Below are positions 32,293 through 36,109 of a stretch of 36,109 nucleotides of DNA, in pieces. The number at the start of each line of letters is the position of its first letter. Position 1 is the first letter of the stretch. Origin of the DNA: Candidatus Cloacimonadota bacterium (GTDB lineage: Bacteria; Cloacimonadota; Cloacimonadia; Cloacimonadales; WRIO01); the NCBI GenBank assembly GCA_029553545.1, contig JAKPKU010000154.1, positions 1-36,109 on the forward strand, given 5' to 3'. Under the pieces are notes generated by a model. It saw only the letters and a program-made list of their open reading frames with translations. It was not told the DNA's origin and made no database searches. The position numbers were made by a program, and so were the translations under genes.

Positions 32293-33213
32293 TTACTTTG
32301 AGAGTTCGAGCATTCTATCAATCGCCACAGCCGCTTTTTTTGCTATTTCTGGGGAGATTGTTATCTCATTAGCCTCATTTTCGAGTGTCTTTAAGATGTC
32401 GATTAACTGCGTCTTTTTCATATCAATGCACACCGCCATACTTGATAATGGCAAGATACTCTTTTCAGGGTATTTGTACTGCAATGCCTCAACCAACCCT
32501 ATTTCTGTGCCCAAAATAATATTGTCATGTTCTGCGACATAGTCAGCCACACCTTTGGTGGAAGCTGCAAAGTCTGCTGCTTTAATGACGTCTAATTGAC
32601 ACTCTGGATGCACAATTATCTTATGGTTTGGATAGTCTTTCCTCATTTTATCTATATCATTCACAGTAAAAATAAAATGATGAATGGGGCACATACCATC
32701 CCAAACTCTGATATTTCGTCCTGTCTTCATTTTTGTATAATTGCCCAGATTTTGGTCTGGCACAAACAAAATAGGCGTGTCTTTATCTATGCTTTCTACG
32801 ATTTTAACTGCATTTGATGAGGTCACGCACACATTGCTTTCCGCCTTTATTTCTATTGAGCTATTAACATAGCAAACTACTTGATAGTCTGGGTGTTGCA
32901 CTTTAAATTCCTGCAATTGAAATGGCTTAATCATATCTGCCATTGGGCAACCAGCACCATCTTTTGCCAGCAATACCTTTACTTTAGGATTGAGCAACTT
33001 TGCTGTTTCTGCCATAAAAAGCACGCCAGCAAAAACGATTATATCTGCATCCACTTCTTTTGCTTTTTGAGCTAATTGCAGAGAATCTCCGACAAAGTCA
33101 GCGACTTTTTGCACTTCAAGCAATTGATAATTATGTGCTAAAATAATAGCCTTTTTGCTTTTCTTTAGTTGCTTGATCTGCTCAATTATTTTTTCTTCTT
33201 CTACATTATACAT
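32293..33213 (-). CDS. nadA: Quinolinate synthase NadA
   Basis: NadA condenses iminoaspartate with dihydroxyacetone phosphate to quinolinate, using an oxygen-sensitive [4Fe-4S] cluster. The 306-residue protein shows LAHNYQ near 25-30 and GDSLQLAQKA near 42. The three cluster cysteines are C89 (GAGCPMAD), C175 (DGMCPIHH) and C262 (MAVCIDMK). The active-site VHPEC is near 201-205. The pattern is that of the three-cysteine type without the proteobacterial CxxCxxC motif. NadB and NadC are not in the window. It lies 34 bases after dut and 17 before trmN6. Confidence 0.95.
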   Translation of the reverse strand: MYNVEEEKIIEQIKQLKKSKKAIILAHNYQLLEVQKVADFVGDSLQLAQKAKEVDADIIVFAGVLFMAETAKLLNPKVKVLLAKDGAGCPMADMIKPFQLQEFKVQHPDYQVVCYVNSSIEIKAESNVCVTSSNAVKIVESIDKDTPILFVPDQNLGNYTKMKTGRNIRVWDGMCPIHHFIFTVNDIDKMRKDYPNHKIIVHPECQLDVIKAADFAASTKGVADYVAEHDNIILGTEIGLVEALQYKYPEKSILPLSSMAVCIDMKKTQLIDILKTLENEANEITISPEIAKKAAVAIDRMLELSK

Positions 33214-33247
33214 TTTTTCCTCTTAACTTTTTATGCTATTTTTAAAA

Positions 33248-33682
33248 TCATTTATCTGTTGAACCAAAACCGCCCTCAGCGCGCATTGTTTCAGACAAAT
33301 TTTCACACAATTCAAAGTTTACTACTTCAAATCTTGAAATAATCATCTGTGCTATTCTGGAAAACGGCTCAATAATAAAGTCTTTATCTCCATGATTTAT
33401 CAAGATCACCATGATTTCACCGCGATAATCGCTATCTATTGTGCCAGGCGAATTTAAGACAGTGACACCATATTTAAATGCCAAACCGCTTCTTGGCCTG
33501 ATCTGCGCCTCAAAGCCTTCAGGTAATGCCACAGCAACCCCCGTAGAAATGCGCACCCGTTCGCCTTTTTTTAGGCACAGTGGCTCTGAATTATTAGCAA
33601 AAAGATCATAGCCAGCGGAATACTCTGTCATTCTTTGTGGCAGTATTGCGTTTTGATCCAATTTTTTGATTGAGATATTCAT
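33248..33682 (-). CDS. dut: dUTP diphosphatase
   Basis: This 144-residue trimeric dUTPase has the ordered motifs AGYDLFAN near 23-30, RPRSGLAFKYGV near 62-73, LNSPGTIDSDYRGEI near 76-90 with the catalytic aspartate, RIAQMIIS, and the C-terminal arm GGFGSTDK. It hydrolyses dUTP to dUMP and keeps uracil out of DNA. Its ATG shares one base with the ispA stop codon (TAATG), implying coupling. Confidence 0.95.
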   Translation of the reverse strand: MNISIKKLDQNAILPQRMTEYSAGYDLFANNSEPLCLKKGERVRISTGVAVALPEGFEAQIRPRSGLAFKYGVTVLNSPGTIDSDYRGEIMVILINHGDKDFIIEPFSRIAQMIISRFEVVNFELCENLSETMRAEGGFGSTDK

Positions 33683-34578
33683 TAAGACTCTCTCTTAGCC
33701 AACATTAAAGTAAATTCTTTAAGCATATTTGCATGTTCACCATAGGGCTTGAGCAGTTTCAGTGCATCGTCAATAAGCTTATCAGCTTTTTTCTTTGACT
33801 GTTCCATGCCATAAACAGAGGGGTATGTTGCCTTGTTTTCAGCCTGGTCTTTACCGACAGTTTTACCCATTTTTTCACTTGAGCTCTCAACGTCCAAAAT
33901 ATCGTCAATTATCTGAAAAGCGAGCCCAATCTTTTCGCCAAATTCATCTAATCTCTTGACATGGCTGGCAGGTACCTTTGCCAAATACGCACCAAAGCGA
34001 CAACAGAGCTGTATCAATTTTGCTGTTTTATTGAGATGAATAAAGTCAACGGTTTTTCTCTTTACTGCTTTTCCTTCGCTTTGAATGTCAACCATTTGTC
34101 CAGCAATCAAACCTTTATCGCCTGCAAGCTCTGCCATGTCGGCTATCATGCGGACTTTCAGTTCAGCTTTAATATTCAGTTCATTGACCATATTAAATGC
34201 TTCCACCAAGAGTGCATCACCTGCTAAGAGTGCTATATCAGCGCCAAAGAGTACATGGCAAGTTTTTTTGCCACGGCGATAATCATCATTATCTATTTCT
34301 GGCAAATCATCATGAATAAGCGTATATGTATGTAGAACTTCGATCGCTCCAGCTGCTTGCCATACAAGGTCTTCTCTTTCTTTGGAAAAAAGGTTATATA
34401 CCATGATAGTCAAATGTGGTCTAATACGTTTGCCGCCTGCAAAGAGAGTATGACGCATTGCTTTATGGATCTCTTTTGGGTAGTCATTTTTTCTTGGTAT
34501 CAATCGATCGAGTACGATATTTACCATTTCTTTTTGCTCTCTCATTTGTTTTTTTAGATCAACTTTTTCAGCTTTCAT
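33682..34578 (-). CDS. ispA: Short-chain polyprenyl diphosphate synthase (farnesyl/geranylgeranyl type)
   Basis: This 298-residue protein has the GGKRIRP motif near 48-54. The first aspartate-rich motif is DDLPEIDND near 90-98, in its bacterial four-residue-insert form. RRGKKTCH follows, and the second motif is IIDDILDVE. It elongates DMAPP with IPP. The DDLPxxD form suggests farnesyl diphosphate as product, though geranylgeranyl cannot be excluded. I chose ATG 34578, with AAGGAAG a few bases before it, over the GTG at 34596. It overlaps xseB by 11 bases. Confidence 0.9.
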   Translation of the reverse strand: MKAEKVDLKKQMREQKEMVNIVLDRLIPRKNDYPKEIHKAMRHTLFAGGKRIRPHLTIMVYNLFSKEREDLVWQAAGAIEVLHTYTLIHDDLPEIDNDDYRRGKKTCHVLFGADIALLAGDALLVEAFNMVNELNIKAELKVRMIADMAELAGDKGLIAGQMVDIQSEGKAVKRKTVDFIHLNKTAKLIQLCCRFGAYLAKVPASHVKRLDEFGEKIGLAFQIIDDILDVESSSEKMGKTVGKDQAENKATYPSVYGMEQSKKKADKLIDDALKLLKPYGEHANMLKEFTLMLAKRES

Positions 34579-34798
34579 TATCTTCCTTCTTTTCACGATT
34601 TAATTTTTGGCTAATTGTTTCTACACGCATTTCAGCATCTTCCAAATACTTATAACATTTTTGTAGCAGATCTGTCCCTTCTTCGTATTTCATAATCATG
34701 TCCTCAAGATCGTCAACACTACTATTTTCAAGGATTTTAATAACCGAATCGAGCTTCTTAATTGTTTCTTCAAAAGAAATATCTTTCTCTTCTGACAT
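34568..34798 (-). CDS. xseB: Exodeoxyribonuclease VII small subunit
   Basis: This 76-residue acidic, helical protein has the XseB pattern: ISFEETIKKLDSVIKILE near 7-24, then the E..I..YEEGTDLLQKCYKYL stretch near 40-60. It forms the small subunit of the single-strand exonuclease VII. The large-subunit gene xseA, often adjacent, is not in the window. Its pairing with ispA is common across bacteria. It starts 14 bases after thiN. Confidence 0.9.
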   Translation of the reverse strand: MSEEKDISFEETIKKLDSVIKILENSSVDDLEDMIMKYEEGTDLLQKCYKYLEDAEMRVETISQKLNREKKEDNES

Positions 34799-34812
34799 AT
34801 CTCTTTCCCTTT

Positions 34813-35526
34813 CTATGCTTTATGCATATTTAACTGTTCACTAATGCTTGTGCTGGTGTATAAATGGGTTTGCTCATTGTTTAATTGAACAATAACTAAT
34901 AATTTTCCTTCATTAAAACTGATCTGAGCACGATTTTTACTAATAGTATTACTTATTCCGCGCGTTTTATGTCGAAATAAATGTTCATGATTAAGCGGAT
35001 AAAGACAATTAACCGTCTTTACACTGCTAACAGCCTCTGTCAAGGGGCATAATGAAAATATGGTATTGGCGGGATAATCCAGCTCTTGGACATGCTTTGC
35101 CAAGTAAACTTCCTGCATTGCAGAAATAATCTTTAACTGAACACCCCTCTCAAGAGCATTTTCCAAGGCAGAAAGAATGCCTAAAGTATGGTCAAAACGC
35201 CCTTGCAATGAATTTATCAAATTGAGTTCTTGAAACCCTTTATTTATGCAAAAATCTACTGCTATTTCTGTATCGGTCTCATCTTTTTCACGTTTCAGCT
35301 GAACAACCTCTATCTCATTATTCTGCTCAACCTTTTTCAATGAATCTAATCCTACTGAATCAAAATCTCCTATAAAATAGTGTGGCTTTATTTTGTTTTT
35401 TAATAATAGCTCAATACCAGAATCCACTGCAATGATAATATCTTCTGCATGAATTTTTGGCAAAATGCTCTGCAGATCTATAAAGCTATAAAAAGTAAAG
35501 ATCCATGCGATCCTATTGCTCTTCAT
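34813..35526 (-). CDS. thiN: Thiamine pyrophosphokinase
   Basis: This 237-residue protein has the TPK motifs: VDSGIELLLKNKIKPH near 34-49, IGDFDSV near 52-58, the catalytic acidic motif DETDTEIA near 82-89, QGRFDHTLG near 107-115, and RGISN near 189-193. It converts thiamine to thiamine diphosphate with ATP. It is the first gene of the 12-gene operon, reading from the strong promoter at 35628-35656 through a leader of about 95 bases. I see no TPP-riboswitch sequence in the leader. The ribosome site is weak (AGAGAG). Confidence 0.88.
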   Translation of the reverse strand: MKSNRIAWIFTFYSFIDLQSILPKIHAEDIIIAVDSGIELLLKNKIKPHYFIGDFDSVGLDSLKKVEQNNEIEVVQLKREKDETDTEIAVDFCINKGFQELNLINSLQGRFDHTLGILSALENALERGVQLKIISAMQEVYLAKHVQELDYPANTIFSLCPLTEAVSSVKTVNCLYPLNHEHLFRHKTRGISNTISKNRAQISFNEGKLLVIVQLNNEQTHLYTSTSISEQLNMHKA

Positions 35527-35627
35527 ATTGCTATTATCTACTCTCTGTTATCACTTTAACATGAATCAGTATTGTTTTTTTTATCATAATAAATACTACC
35601 TTACTATTATATATTTTTATATTTTGC

Positions 35628-35656
35628 AGTATAATTATAAATTGCATTATTGTCAA
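35628..35656 (-). promoter_or_regulatory. Promoter of the thiN-flhA operon
   Basis: On the minus strand, TTGACA (35651-35656) and TATACT (35628-35633) are 17 bp apart, an almost perfect sigma-70-type promoter. Transcription should start near 35621 and run through about 10.4 kb to the terminator at 25206-25237. Confidence 0.75.
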
Positions 35657-36045
35657 GTTGAAATTTATTCTTTCTCTTTTTATAAGTATAATAACAAATC
35701 TTTGAATAAAAAACTATATAATTCTTGAAACTTTTACTCAATAAATCAAAACAACTTGTAAAAGAATACAGATATTTTTTTGTACCTCAAAAACTCATAA
35801 AAAATCTCCTTTGCATTCCCTTTCGATTCCTATAAGATTACCTTGCATTCTCCAAGATAGCAAGGGGAATGTAAGGGTAGTCACATTGACAATAGATTGA
35901 AAAATAGTGATATACAAAATAGAATTGATAATTAGTAAAAAGAGGAGAAAACGGATATATTAACAGAGAGAGGGTGTTGCATAGTCAACTATATTTTCTC
36001 AAGAAATCTATTTAAAAAAAGGCATAAAATTAATGTAAATATCTC
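35657..36045. other. Gene-free AT-rich stretch with a long hairpin
   Basis: Between the thiN promoter and the promoter at the right edge there is no credible coding frame. The notable structure is a hairpin at 35811-35874. TTGCATTCCCTTT (35811-35823) pairs with 35862-35874 over 13 contiguous positions, with G-U pairs only in plus-strand RNA. A second TTGCATTC (35843-35850) and a CCTTGC/GCAAGG pair (35841-35846, 35860-35865) give alternative foldings. GTTGCATAGT at 35976-35985 matches the left flank of element copy 2 (20830-20839). Confidence 0.6.
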
Positions 36046-36073
36046 TTGACAAATAAGTTAGGAGGTTTATATT
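36046..36073 (+). promoter_or_regulatory. Promoter of the gene at the right edge
   Basis: TTGACA (36046-36051) and TATATT (36068-36073) are separated by 16 bp. The start point would be near 36080, giving a very short leader with AAGGAG at 36091-36096 and an ATG at 36104. Confidence 0.75.
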
Positions 36074-36103
36074 GGTACTTAATCAACCACAAGGAGATAA
36101 GAA

Positions 36104-36109
36104 ATGAAT
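36104..36109 (+). CDS. Start of a gene cut off by the window edge
   Basis: Only ATGAAT (Met-Asn) is visible. The call rests on the strong promoter 31 bases upstream and AAGGAG (36091-36096) 7 bases before the ATG. Nothing can be said about the product. Confidence 0.65.

Noticed and set aside
35527-35621. TPP riboswitch in the thiN leader
   Set aside because: The leader is only about 95 bases of AT-rich DNA without the conserved CTGAGA-type and pairing segments of the thi box.
35516-35728. 70-codon plus-strand frame in the thiN leader
   Set aside because: It is composed almost wholly of Tyr, Ile, Asn and Lys codons from AT-rich DNA, lies over the thiN promoter and has no ribosome site.

Overview
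The window is AT-rich bacterial chromosome carrying mostly housekeeping genes in a few long, tightly packed operons. The protein set suggests a strictly anaerobic, diderm, amino-acid-fermenting bacterium. It includes a complete Rnf ferredoxin:NAD complex with a large RnfB, an oxygen-labile-type L-serine dehydratase, an LPS-type family 9 glycosyltransferase, outer-membrane barrel candidates and a DUF4837-type lipoprotein. By protein resemblance I would place it in the FCB side of the tree, most likely Cloacimonadota (Candidatus Cloacimonas relatives). That placement is inference from remembered family features, not from a search.

Layout. (1) 1-235 is a repeat cluster. (2) 333-4313 (+) is purN, a TPR/barrel secreted protein with an apparent ATT start, a GH130 glycoside phosphorylase and a secreted CBM9-like protein. 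It converges on and overlaps a GT9 glycosyltransferase (4270-5655, -). (3) 5782-7533 (+) is a secreted HhH/beta-barrel protein. (4) 7534-8104 is a second repeat cluster with two minus-strand terminators and one copy of a 113-bp element. (5) 17509 down to 8105 (-) holds gpsA, a zinc-ribbon membrane protein, tatD, an MlrC/M81 peptidase and rnfCDGEAB. (6) 20719 down to 17618 (-) is rpmH-rnpA-yidD-yidC-khpB, the classical ribosome/RNase P/membrane-insertion cluster, ending in a clear terminator. (7) 21225-22274 (+) is a lone ATP-grasp protein between two direct copies of the element. (8) 25177 down to 22526 (-) is glyQ-mntP-sdaA. (9) 35526 down to 25295 (-) is a compact 12-gene operon: thiN-xseB-ispA-dut-nadA-trmN6-ftsE-like-ftsX-like-pgsA-DUF4837-htrA-flhA. 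(10) A strong plus-strand promoter and the first two codons of another gene lie at the right edge.

How the genes fit together. Rnf couples ferredoxin oxidation to ion pumping and NAD reduction. Serine dehydratase and an M81 peptidase fit peptide and amino-acid fermentation. GH130, the CBM9-like protein and the TPR/barrel protein look like a small carbohydrate-handling set. The 12-gene operon combines cofactor synthesis (ThiN, NadA), isoprenoid and phospholipid synthesis (IspA, PgsA), nucleotide and DNA hygiene (Dut, XseB), tRNA modification and envelope quality control (HtrA, DUF4837), with an unexpected lone FlhA.

The least explained content is non-coding. There is a palindromic repeat family in two oppositely oriented four-copy arrays. 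There is a second hairpin-plus-GAGGACCAAA repeat with a compensated stem. There is a 113-bp element in three copies, with A/T-run inverted ends and a conserved open frame, and two of its copies bracket the ATP-grasp gene. A 13-bp hairpin lies upstream of the last gene. I found no rRNA, tRNA, CRISPR array, transposase gene or recognisable riboswitch.
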